Below are positions 57,271 through 64,000 of a stretch of DNA of 64,000 nt, one piece after another. Position 1 is the first letter of the stretch, and each line of letters begins with the position of its first letter. The translations under genes and the position numbers were made by a program. The notes beneath the pieces are model-generated. The model made no database searches, was not told the origin of the DNA, and was given only the letters and a program-made list of their open reading frames with translations. The DNA comes from Actinomadura sp. NBRC 104412 (GTDB lineage: Bacteria; Actinomycetota; Actinomycetes; Streptosporangiales; Streptosporangiaceae): the NCBI RefSeq assembly GCF_030269515.1, contig NZ_BSTM01000001.1, forward strand, positions 186,001 through 250,000. Reading direction: 5' to 3'.

Positions 57271-57993
57271 GTGGCCGAGCAGCGCATCGGGGCGAACCTG
57301 CTACAGCTTCGCTGGAACGTGCCGCCGGAGAAGGTCGCGGATTTCGAGGCGTGGTACGACGAGGAGCATCTGGCCGACATGGCGGCGGTCCCGGGGATCC
57401 TCGGCGGTCGGCGGTTCGCGCGGGTGGAGACCGGATTCTCCAGCCCCACCCAGTTCGGCTTCCTGACCCTCTACCAGCTCGCCGACCTGGGGGCGCTCAC
57501 CCGGCCCGAGTTCCAGGCCCTGGTGGACGACCCCAGCCCGTGGACCCGCCGCGTCGCGTTCGACCTCGGCCTCTCCCGTACCGTCTACGAACGGATCGGC
57601 CCGTTCGCGGCGGGCGACGCCACACAGCCGGTCGGCTCGGCGCTGCTGCACGTCATGATGGCCGCCGAGCCCTCCGTCGTGGACGACTTCAACTCCTGGT
57701 ACGACGAGGAGCACGTACCGGCGATCCTGGGCGCGCCCGGGGTGCTGAGCGCCCGGCGGTTCGCCGCCGTCCCCGACGACTCCGGTTACAACGGGGAGAA
57801 CCCTGAGGCCGATCACACCTTCCTCGCGGTGTACGAGCTGGCCGACGCCGGAGTCGTCGACGATCCGGCCTTCCGCAAGGCGGGCTCCCCGACGCCCCGC
57901 CGCGAGCGCCTGGGCACGGCCGTCCGCTCGCACGTCCAGGTCTACCGGCAGGTCTTCCCCAAGGAGGGCGCGTTCGAGGGGAGCGGATCGTGA
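57271..57993 (+). CDS. tandem dimeric alpha/beta-barrel (EthD-like) protein
   Basis: A 240-residue protein made of two similar halves. Each half opens with a beta strand and has the motif WYDEEH (residues 28-33 and 143-148), followed by a PGxLxxRRFA segment. The pattern fits ferredoxin-like dimeric barrels such as EthD-type proteins; here one chain supplies both halves of the dimer. GTG 57271 has GGAGGAGG close upstream. It is first in an operon with an MBL hydrolase and a hydroxyacid dehydrogenase. Function unknown; an isomerase, lyase or cofactor-free oxygenase role is possible. Confidence 0.8.
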   Translation: MAEQRIGANLLQLRWNVPPEKVADFEAWYDEEHLADMAAVPGILGGRRFARVETGFSSPTQFGFLTLYQLADLGALTRPEFQALVDDPSPWTRRVAFDLGLSRTVYERIGPFAAGDATQPVGSALLHVMMAAEPSVVDDFNSWYDEEHVPAILGAPGVLSARRFAAVPDDSGYNGENPEADHTFLAVYELADAGVVDDPAFRKAGSPTPRRERLGTAVRSHVQVYRQVFPKEGAFEGSGS

Positions 57994-58829
57994 AGGTCGG
58001 AGGCATCGCCGTCACGCCCGTCGACGACGGCATCGGGCACGTCACGCCCGGCCAGCTCTACGCGGCCGGAAGCGGTGGCCGCGAGGGCAAGGGGACCCGC
58101 GACGAGGACTGGGAGGAGCACCGCGAGTTCCTGTCCCCCGACGGCGAGCTGGAGATGCCGGTCGGGACGTTCGTGATCCGCTCCGGCGACCGGCTGATGC
58201 TGGTCGACGCGGGCTACGGACCGCAGGCGCCGCCGACCGTCTCCGGCCCCCGCCTCCCCGAGAACCTGGCCGCCGCGGGCGTCCGTCCCGAGGACGTCAC
58301 GGACGTGGTCCTCACCCACCTGCACGCCGACCACATCGGCTGGTGCGCCGTCGAGGGCGAGGCGACCTTCCCCTCCGCCACCTACCGCTGCGCCGAAGCG
58401 GACTGGACCCGTTTCGTGGACGGCGCGGGCGACGAGAACGCACCCGACGCGAAGTACCGCGAGGTGGCGGCCGCGACGCTCGGCCCGATCAAGAACCGTT
58501 TCGAGATGTTCGCGGGCGAGACGACGCTCGCGCCCGGGGTCGATATCGTGCCCGCCCCCGGCCACACCCCCGGAAGCTCGATGATCGTCCTGAGCGGCGG
58601 CGGCGAGCGGGCCCTGCTGATCGGGGACGTCGTCCACCACCCCGTCCAGCTCCTGGACGACGCCTGGGAGCGGGTGATCGACGTCGACGAGGCGCGGGCC
58701 CGCGCCATGCAGATCGCGGTCGCGCGGGACCTCGTCCGCGACGGGACACCCGTGGTCGGCGCGCACTTCCCCGGCTTGCGTTTCGGGCGCGTCGTCCGGG
58801 ACGGGAACAGGCGACGATGGGCGGCATGA
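57990..58829 (+). CDS. MBL-fold metallo-hydrolase
   Basis: A 279-residue metallo-beta-lactamase-fold enzyme. The metal motif THLHADHIGW (His110, His112, Asp114, His115) is complete, followed by APGHTPGSSMIVL and LIGDVVHHP. Members of this branch include lactonases and other hydrolases. GTG 57990 overlaps the previous stop (GTGA), and the gene ends by overlapping the next ATG (ATGA). Confidence 0.87.
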   Translation: MKVGGIAVTPVDDGIGHVTPGQLYAAGSGGREGKGTRDEDWEEHREFLSPDGELEMPVGTFVIRSGDRLMLVDAGYGPQAPPTVSGPRLPENLAAAGVRPEDVTDVVLTHLHADHIGWCAVEGEATFPSATYRCAEADWTRFVDGAGDENAPDAKYREVAAATLGPIKNRFEMFAGETTLAPGVDIVPAPGHTPGSSMIVLSGGGERALLIGDVVHHPVQLLDDAWERVIDVDEARARAMQIAVARDLVRDGTPVVGAHFPGLRFGRVVRDGNRRRWAA

Positions 58830-59785
58830 CCTTCCGTATCGCCGTACTCGACGACTATCAGAACGTCGCCCTCGACCTGGCGGACTGGGACTCGCTCGGC
58901 CCGGACGTCACGGTCGTCCCCTTCCACGACCATGTGGCGGACGAGGACGCCCTGGTCGCACGCCTGGAGCCGTACGACGCCATCGTGGCGATGCGCGAGC
59001 GCACGCCCTTCCCCGCCCGCGTCCTGCGGAGGCTGCCCAACCTGCGGCTGCTGGTCACGACGGGCTTCGTCAACGCGGCGATCGACGTCCCGGCGGCGCG
59101 CGAGCTCGGCATCACCGTCTGCGGCACCGAGGGGCTCGCGGGCATGGTGTCGACGGTCGAGCTGACCTGGGGCCTCATCCTCGCGCTGGCGCGGCGGATC
59201 CCGCAGCAGGACGCGGTCGTCCGGTCCGGCGGGTGGCAGCTCGGTCTGGGCATGCTCCTCCAGGGCAAGACCCTCGGGGTGCTCGGGCTCGGCAACATCG
59301 GCCGCGCGGTCATCCCGGTCGGCCGGGCGTTCGGCATGCGCGTGACGGCCTGGAGCCGCAACCTCACGCCCGAGAAGGCCGCCGAGGCCGGTGCGGAGTA
59401 CCGTCCCCGCGAGGCGTTCTTCGCCGAGGCCGACGTGGTGACCGTCCACCTCAAGCTCGGCCCCGGCTCGCACGGCTACGTGACCCGGGACGACCTGCGC
59501 CGCATGCGGCCGACGGCGCTCCTGGTCAACACCTCGCGCGGTCCGCTGATCGACGAGGAGGCGCTCGCCGAGGCGCTGCGCGAGGGGTGGATCGGCGGGG
59601 CCGCGCTCGACGTCTACGGCACCGAGCCGCTGCCGCCCGGCCACGAGCTGCGCCACCTGCCGGGCACCGTCCTGTCGCCGCACGTCGGATACGTCACCGA
59701 AGACAGTTACCGGGGCTACTTCGCCCAGATCGTCGAGGACGTGGCCGCCTTCCTCAAGGGGAAGCCGATCCGCGAACTCGGCTAG
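58826..59785 (+). CDS. D-isomer-specific 2-hydroxyacid dehydrogenase
   Basis: A 319-residue NAD-dependent dehydrogenase. The Rossmann motif is VLGLGNIGRAVIPVG; catalytic residues are the Arg in VNTSRGPLIDEEAL and the His in VLSPHVGYVTED. ATG 58826 overlaps the MBL stop; ATG 58817 is an alternative in the same frame. It interconverts a 2-hydroxy acid and a 2-oxo acid in the pathway of this operon. Confidence 0.88.
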   Translation: MTFRIAVLDDYQNVALDLADWDSLGPDVTVVPFHDHVADEDALVARLEPYDAIVAMRERTPFPARVLRRLPNLRLLVTTGFVNAAIDVPAARELGITVCGTEGLAGMVSTVELTWGLILALARRIPQQDAVVRSGGWQLGLGMLLQGKTLGVLGLGNIGRAVIPVGRAFGMRVTAWSRNLTPEKAAEAGAEYRPREAFFAEADVVTVHLKLGPGSHGYVTRDDLRRMRPTALLVNTSRGPLIDEEALAEALREGWIGGAALDVYGTEPLPPGHELRHLPGTVLSPHVGYVTEDSYRGYFAQIVEDVAAFLKGKPIRELG

Positions 59786-59806
59786 GACAGCCGTCGAGGA
59801 GGGTCC

Positions 59807-60793
59807 ATGAACGCCCAGCAGGTGCCCGACGCGCCGCTCACGCCCTGGAAGCCGCCCGGCTACCGCGTGGACGAGCGCGGGAAGGTCGTCGGGGCGCGCC
59901 CCGGATCGCCCAACAACTGGGGACGCTGGGGCGAGGACGACCAGCTCGGCTGCGTCAACCTCATCACCCCCGGCAGCGTGCGCAGGGGCGCGTCGATGGT
60001 GCGCACGGGCACCTGGTTTTCGCTGGGCCTGCCGATCGGGGTGCCGCCGACGGGTGCCGTTCCGCGGCCGATGACGCTGCGCACGGCGGCGGCCGGTGAC
60101 GGCGTGCTGGACCGTCCCTCCACCCACCCGGCCTACTCCGACGAGGTCCTGGTGATGGGCACGCAGACGTCCACCCAACTGGACGGGCTGGCGCACGTCG
60201 CGGCGGACGACACCATGTACAACGGCTACTGGGCCGGTCTGGTCACCGCCGGCGGCGGCGCCAAGCGGCTGGGCGTCCACACCATGGGACGCGGGATCCT
60301 CGGGCGCGGCGTCCTGCTGGACATCGCCCGCCATCTCGGCGTCCCCTGCGTCCCGCCCGGCACGGTGATCGGCCCGGAACTGCTGGACGACGCGCTGTCG
60401 GCGACCGGGCTCGACCTGGGTTCCGGCGACATCCTGCTGGTGCGGACCGGGGCGCTGGGGAGCTGGGACGGCACGCCGGGCTCGTTCGGCACGTCGCCGC
60501 AGCCGGGACTGGACGCCTCGGCCGCCGCCTGGATCGCCGAGCGGGACCTCGTCCTGGTCGGCGCCGACAACTCGGCGGTCGAGGCGCTGGACGCCACCCA
60601 GGACTCCTGGGACATCCCCTTCCACATCGCGGCGCTGCGCGACCTCGGCCTGCCGCTCGCCGAGCTGCTGTGGCTGGACGACCTGGCCGAGGACTGCGCG
60701 GAGGACGGCGTGGCCGAGTTCCTGTTCGTCGCGCAGCCGCTCCCGATCGTCGGCGCCGCGGGCTCGCCGTTGAACCCGATGGCCGTCAAGTAG
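59807..60793 (+). CDS. cyclase-family (PF04199) hydrolase with altered metal motif
   Basis: A 328-residue protein of the kynurenine-formamidase/cyclase family. The family metal motif HxGTxxDxPxH reads QTSTQLDGLAH here, keeping Thr, Asp and the last His but replacing the first His by Gln and Pro by Leu. It also has FSLGLPIGVPPTGAVPRPM and GADNSAVEAL. Last gene of the operon; ends 22 bp from the convergent ABC ATPase. GAGGAGGG precedes the ATG. It may hydrolyse a ring or amide, or be altered in activity. Confidence 0.82.
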   Translation: MNAQQVPDAPLTPWKPPGYRVDERGKVVGARPGSPNNWGRWGEDDQLGCVNLITPGSVRRGASMVRTGTWFSLGLPIGVPPTGAVPRPMTLRTAAAGDGVLDRPSTHPAYSDEVLVMGTQTSTQLDGLAHVAADDTMYNGYWAGLVTAGGGAKRLGVHTMGRGILGRGVLLDIARHLGVPCVPPGTVIGPELLDDALSATGLDLGSGDILLVRTGALGSWDGTPGSFGTSPQPGLDASAAAWIAERDLVLVGADNSAVEALDATQDSWDIPFHIAALRDLGLPLAELLWLDDLAEDCAEDGVAEFLFVAQPLPIVGAAGSPLNPMAVK

Positions 60794-60814
60794 GTGGCCG
60801 TCAAGGAGTCCGGA

Positions 60815-61531
60815 TCAGACCCCCGTTCCGGTCCGGGTCTGCCCGAGGTAGGACGCGAGCACGGTGTCACGGTCGCGCAGTTCCTCCGACGCGGCCTCCA
60901 TGACGATCGAACCACCGCTCATCACCGCGGCGCGCTGGCAGATCCTGGTGGTGAGGTGGACGTTCTGCTCGATGACCAGCAGCGCCGTCCGTTCCCGCAC
61001 GGCCACCAGCGCCTGGGCGACCGCGTCGGCGACCAGCGGCGCCAGCCCCAGCGAGGGCTCGTCCACCAGCAGCAGCCGCGGCGCCGCGACCAGGGCGCGG
61101 CCGATGGCGACCATCTGCTGCTCGCCGCCGGACAGCGCGAAGCCCAGCCGGCCCCGCAGCTTGGCCAGCGGCGGGAACAGGTCGTAGACGTCGTCGAAGC
61201 CGAACCCGCCGGTCCGTCCTCCACGCGCGGTGGTCCCGATCTGGAGGTTCTCGTGGACGGTGAGGTCGGGGAACACATGGCGCCCCTCCGGCACGTGGAT
61301 CAGCCCGCGCCGGGCGACCTCCTCGGGTGACACCTTCGCCAGGTCGTGGCCCTCGAACGTGACCGTCCCGGTGCAGGCGGTCAGCCGGCTGACCGCGCGC
61401 AGCGTCGAGGTCTTGCCCGCGCCGTTGGGGCCCAGCAGCGCCACCGCCTCGCCCTCGTCCACGGTCAGGTCGATTCCCCGGACGGCGTGCGTGGTGCCGT
61501 ACCGGACGTGCAGTCCCTCAATCCGCAGCAT
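60815..61531 (-). CDS. livF: branched-chain amino acid-type ABC ATPase (LivF-like), second system
   Basis: A 238-residue ATPase with Walker A GPNGAGKTS, signature LSGGEQQMVAIGRALV and Walker B LLLVDEPSLGLAPL. It is homologous to the LivF at 18140-18853. It overlaps livG by 14 bp and is the last gene of a second transporter operon, convergent with the DABB operon. The shared cargo with that operon is possible but not shown. Confidence 0.92.
   Translation of the reverse strand: MLRIEGLHVRYGTTHAVRGIDLTVDEGEAVALLGPNGAGKTSTLRAVSRLTACTGTVTFEGHDLAKVSPEEVARRGLIHVPEGRHVFPDLTVHENLQIGTTARGGRTGGFGFDDVYDLFPPLAKLRGRLGFALSGGEQQMVAIGRALVAAPRLLLVDEPSLGLAPLVADAVAQALVAVRERTALLVIEQNVHLTTRICQRAAVMSGGSIVMEAASEELRDRDTVLASYLGQTRTGTGV
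60816..60841. terminator. possible hairpin terminator between convergent operons
   Basis: CAGACCC (60816-60822) pairs with GGGTCTG (60835-60841) around a 12-base loop. It overlaps the last LivF codons and lies just after the cyclase stop at 60793, so it could serve the rightward operon. Confidence 0.35.
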
Positions 61532-62282
61532 CTGCCGGAACTCCCAGGTATGCGCTCACCACGCGGTCGTCCCGCCAGACCTCGTCGGGCCGGCCGGAGG
61601 CGATGATCCGGCCGAGCTCCAGGACGGCGAGGCGGTCGCACAGCGCGTCAAGAAAGTCGATCTTGTGATCGACCAGGACAAGGGTGTTGCCCGCCGCCCG
61701 CACCTCGCCCAGCAGCGTGGCCAGCGCGGTGGTCTCGGCGTCGTTCAGGCCGGCGCTGGGCTCGTCGAGCAGCAGCAGCTTGGGATCGCCCGCGAGCGCC
61801 CTGGCCAGTTCGAGCAGCCGCTGCTGCCCGTAGCTGAGCAGCGACGCGTCCTCGGCCGCGAGCTCGGCGAGCCCGACCAGTTCCAGCGCCTCCATCGCGC
61901 GGTCCCAGCGGCGGCGCTCGCGCCGGAACATCAGCGGCCGGGCGGGCCACGCGCCGGTCAGCCCGCGCAACGCGGGGTCGGACGAGGACACCAGGACGTT
62001 GTCGATGCAGGACAGCTCGCCGTACACCTGCGGGGCCTGGAACACGCGGCCGATTCCGGCGCGGTGCGCGGAGCGCGGCCTGCCCAGGCGCACCGGCGTG
62101 CCGTCCACCGACACCCGGCCCTGGGCCGGGACGATGCCGCACAGCGCGTTGAGGAAGCTGGTCTTGCCGCTGCCGTTGGGCCCGGCCAGGCCGATCAGTT
62201 CCCCGCGCCCGACGGACAGGGCGACGTCGTCGACCACGCGCAGGCCGCCGAAGGTGACGGTGATCCCCTCAGCTTCGAGCAA
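61518..62282 (-). CDS. livG: branched-chain amino acid-type ABC ATPase (LivG-like), second system
   Basis: A 254-residue ATPase with Walker A GPNGSGKTS, signature LSYGQQRLLELARAL, Walker B LLLLDEPSAGLND and the LivG-typical VLVDHKIDFLDAL. The start is TTG 62282, with AGGGGG upstream, and overlaps livM by 14 bp. Confidence 0.91.
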   Translation of the reverse strand: MLEAEGITVTFGGLRVVDDVALSVGRGELIGLAGPNGSGKTSFLNALCGIVPAQGRVSVDGTPVRLGRPRSAHRAGIGRVFQAPQVYGELSCIDNVLVSSSDPALRGLTGAWPARPLMFRRERRRWDRAMEALELVGLAELAAEDASLLSYGQQRLLELARALAGDPKLLLLDEPSAGLNDAETTALATLLGEVRAAGNTLVLVDHKIDFLDALCDRLAVLELGRIIASGRPDEVWRDDRVVSAYLGVPADAAD

Positions 62283-63393
62283 AGGGCACCCCCTTTCGCA
62301 TGAGCCGGTCCGGGACGACCCGGCCGGCGAACCGGCGGACGGCCTCGGCGATGCCGTTGGGCAGCAGCAGGACGACGGCCAGCAGCATCAGCCCGTACAC
62401 GATCGAGCTGTACTCCTCGATCCCCGACAGCACCCGGGGCAGCCCGACGAACACCGCCGCGCCGATCAGCGGTCCCCACATCGAGTTGATGCCGCCCAGC
62501 AGCAGCATCAGGAAGATGCCGATGGCCAGGTCGATGTGGAAGGACTCGGTGCCGATGACCCCCTGCCAGTGGCCGATCAGGGAGCCCGCCAGCCCGCCCA
62601 GCGCCGAGCCCAGCATGAACAGCACGAGCTGCACGCGCTGGACGGCGACGCCGGAGAGGCTCGCGACCAGGCCGTTGTCGCGCGCCGCGATCGCCTCGCG
62701 GCGCATCGGCGAGCGCTCGATGCACGCGGTCAGCAGCAGGCACAGGCCCAGGGTCCCCAGGAACAGCCAGAACACCTGGCCGTCCTTGACGAACTCGTAG
62801 CCGAACAGTCGCGGCGGGTCGATGCCGACGGCCTGCCCGTGCGGGCCGGTGAACCCGTCCGCGCGCTGGAACACGACCATGCCGACCTGGGTGACCGCGA
62901 ACGTCGCGATCGCGAAGTAGAAGTGCTGCGCCTTGTGCACCAGCGCCCCCACCACGCCCGCCACGAGCGCCGTGACGAGCATCGCCGAGGCGACGCCGAC
63001 CCAGAACGGCTGGCCGTCCTCGCCTCGGGTGATCCAGGCGGAGGTGTAGCCGCCGAACGCCATCATGAACGTCTGGCAGAACGCGAACCGTCCGGCGAGG
63101 CCGAAGACCAGGTAGAACCCCAGCGCGGCGATCGAGTAGACCAGCCACAGGTTCACCAGGAACTGGCTGGACCTCGACGTGGCGACCTGCGGGGCGATCA
63201 GGGCGACGAGCACCACGAAGACGGCGATGGCCAGGAAGTGGTGCCGCCGGTAGTCGGGCGGCCGCACCGCCCTGAGCGGGTCCCGCATGACCTGCTTCTC
63301 GGATGTCTCTGTCGTGTCGTGCGTCTTGTCGGTCTTGTTGGCGTTATCCGGCTTCGTGGCGGCCTGCGCGGCCGCCGGCTCCCGGGGCGTCAC
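62269..63393 (-). CDS. livM: branched-chain amino acid-type ABC permease (LivM-like), second system
   Basis: A 374-residue permease. A 45-residue Lys/Thr/Asp-rich cytoplasmic start precedes about nine helices. Landmarks are LVFGLAGRFAFCQTFMMAFGGY and FLMLLLGGINSMWGPLIGA. GTG 63393 overlaps the livH stop (GTGA). The N-terminal extension differs in composition from the one in the first system. Confidence 0.9.
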   Translation of the reverse strand: MTPREPAAAQAATKPDNANKTDKTHDTTETSEKQVMRDPLRAVRPPDYRRHHFLAIAVFVVLVALIAPQVATSRSSQFLVNLWLVYSIAALGFYLVFGLAGRFAFCQTFMMAFGGYTSAWITRGEDGQPFWVGVASAMLVTALVAGVVGALVHKAQHFYFAIATFAVTQVGMVVFQRADGFTGPHGQAVGIDPPRLFGYEFVKDGQVFWLFLGTLGLCLLLTACIERSPMRREAIAARDNGLVASLSGVAVQRVQLVLFMLGSALGGLAGSLIGHWQGVIGTESFHIDLAIGIFLMLLLGGINSMWGPLIGAAVFVGLPRVLSGIEEYSSIVYGLMLLAVVLLLPNGIAEAVRRFAGRVVPDRLMRKGVPFARS

Positions 63394-64000
63394 AGCCGGC
63401 TCCTCGCGAGGTCGAACAGTCCCTGCGGGCGCAGGGCGATGACGATGAACAGCACGATCGCCGGGTAGGTCGCCGCGTACTCGGGCAGCACGTACCCGCC
63501 GACAAGCTGCTGGACGATGCCGATGACCATCGCTCCGGCCACGACGCCGCCCAGGCTGCCGAACCCGCCCAGCACCGCCGCGGCGAACGCCGTGATCATC
63601 AGGCCGAAGCCGAAGTTCAGCTCGACGGCGCCCAGCGGCGCCACCAGCAGCCCGGCCAGCCCGGCCAGCATCGCCGACATGGCGAAGGACGCCATCGCGA
63701 CGTACTTGGTCCGCACGCCCATGAGCTGCGCGGTCTCCGGGTCGGCCGCCAGCGCCCTGACCTGGCGGCCGAACGCGGTGCGCTGGAAGACCATCAGCAG
63801 CGCGATCACCGCGATCGCGCCGACGATGAGGATGAGGATGCGCTGGTAGGCGATGTTGGCGCCGGCGACGCGCAGGACGCCGCCGCCCACGGGGCTGTCC
63901 AGCGCCCGGGGGGTGGCGCCCTGCCACACCGAGATGAAGCCGCGGATCACGATGGCGGCCGCCAGGGTGGCGATCACGACCACCATCGCGGGCCGCTTGC
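63390..64000 (-). CDS. livH: branched-chain amino acid-type ABC permease (LivH-like), partial at window end
   Basis: Only the C-terminal 200 or so residues lie in the window; the frame stays open to the edge. FQRTAFGRQVRALAADPETAQLMGV and AMVIGIVQQLVGGYV match the LivH coupling loop and C-terminus of the system at 20706. The binding protein of this operon is expected further upstream on the minus strand, outside the window. Confidence 0.9.
   Translation of the reverse strand, partial: KRPAMVVVIATLAAAIVIRGFISVWQGATPRALDSPVGGGVLRVAGANIAYQRILILIVGAIAVIALLMVFQRTAFGRQVRALAADPETAQLMGVRTKYVAMASFAMSAMLAGLAGLLVAPLGAVELNFGFGLMITAFAAAVLGGFGSLGGVVAGAMVIGIVQQLVGGYVLPEYAATYPAIVLFIVIALRPQGLFDLARSRL

Overview
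The window is about 64 kb of very GC-rich DNA, dense with genes and with many 1-14 bp gene overlaps (ATGA/GTGA start-stop junctions) and many GTG starts. This fits a large actinomycete chromosome. A fused MrpA-MrpB antiporter subunit, an XRE-DUF5753 regulator, a DUF574 SAM methyltransferase and a PAS-GAF-SpoIIE phosphatase all point to Streptomyces/Streptosporangiales-type Actinobacteria; the exact genus is inference (Actinomadura-like is plausible). I saw no rRNA, tRNA, CRISPR array, insertion sequence or prophage.

Layout. 1-4654: the distal part of an Mrp cation/proton antiporter operon (AB fusion, C, D, E, F, G) followed by a DUF2267 stress-type protein with its own possible sigma-B-like promoter. 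4655-6220: an SDR remnant, a FUSC-like membrane protein and a terminator. 6223-23787: a catabolic island bracketed by two paralogous FadR/GntR regulators. It holds an acyl-CoA synthetase; an operon of alpha/beta hydrolase, flavin monooxygenase, CocE-type hydrolase and dehydrogenase; an amidohydrolase; and a long opposite operon in which a complete branched-chain-amino-acid-type ABC importer precedes a class II aldolase, a ThDP decarboxylase-type enzyme and an FMN alpha-hydroxyacid oxidase.

23891-33008: a putative iron-responsive glycosylation and iron-import locus. A near-consensus DtxR/IdeR iron box (31348-31366) lies between divergent units. Leftward: NAD epimerase, GT-C glycosyltransferase, a 48-residue Ser/Gly-rich lipoprotein and a ferric-type ABC importer (binding protein, double permease, ATPase). 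Rightward: a flippase-GT2 fusion. Together these could make, flip and transfer a sugar to an extracytoplasmic acceptor, possibly the small lipoprotein. This is the region I find most likely to hold an undescribed system. A UDP-galactopyranose-mutase-like flavoprotein converges on it.

33121-37030: formamidase, VOC protein, a possible 39-residue ORF, an acetate-type transporter and a YbhN-like membrane protein. 37191-42982: an operon of split aconitase X, flavoprotein, IlvD-type dehydratase and Tat-lipoprotein binding protein, suggesting unknown hydroxy-acid catabolism. 43194-50416: an MDR reductase, PhoD phosphatase, a methyltransferase and a three-subunit molybdenum hydroxylase. 50600-56905: XRE regulator, zinc alcohol dehydrogenase, SpoIIE phosphatase, a probably leaderless IclR regulator and an MHYT membrane sensor. 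57163-60793: a catabolic operon behind a CAAGCGCTTG operator (tandem DABB protein, MBL hydrolase, D-2-hydroxyacid dehydrogenase, cyclase-family protein). 60815-64000: a second branched-chain-type ABC transporter running out of the window.
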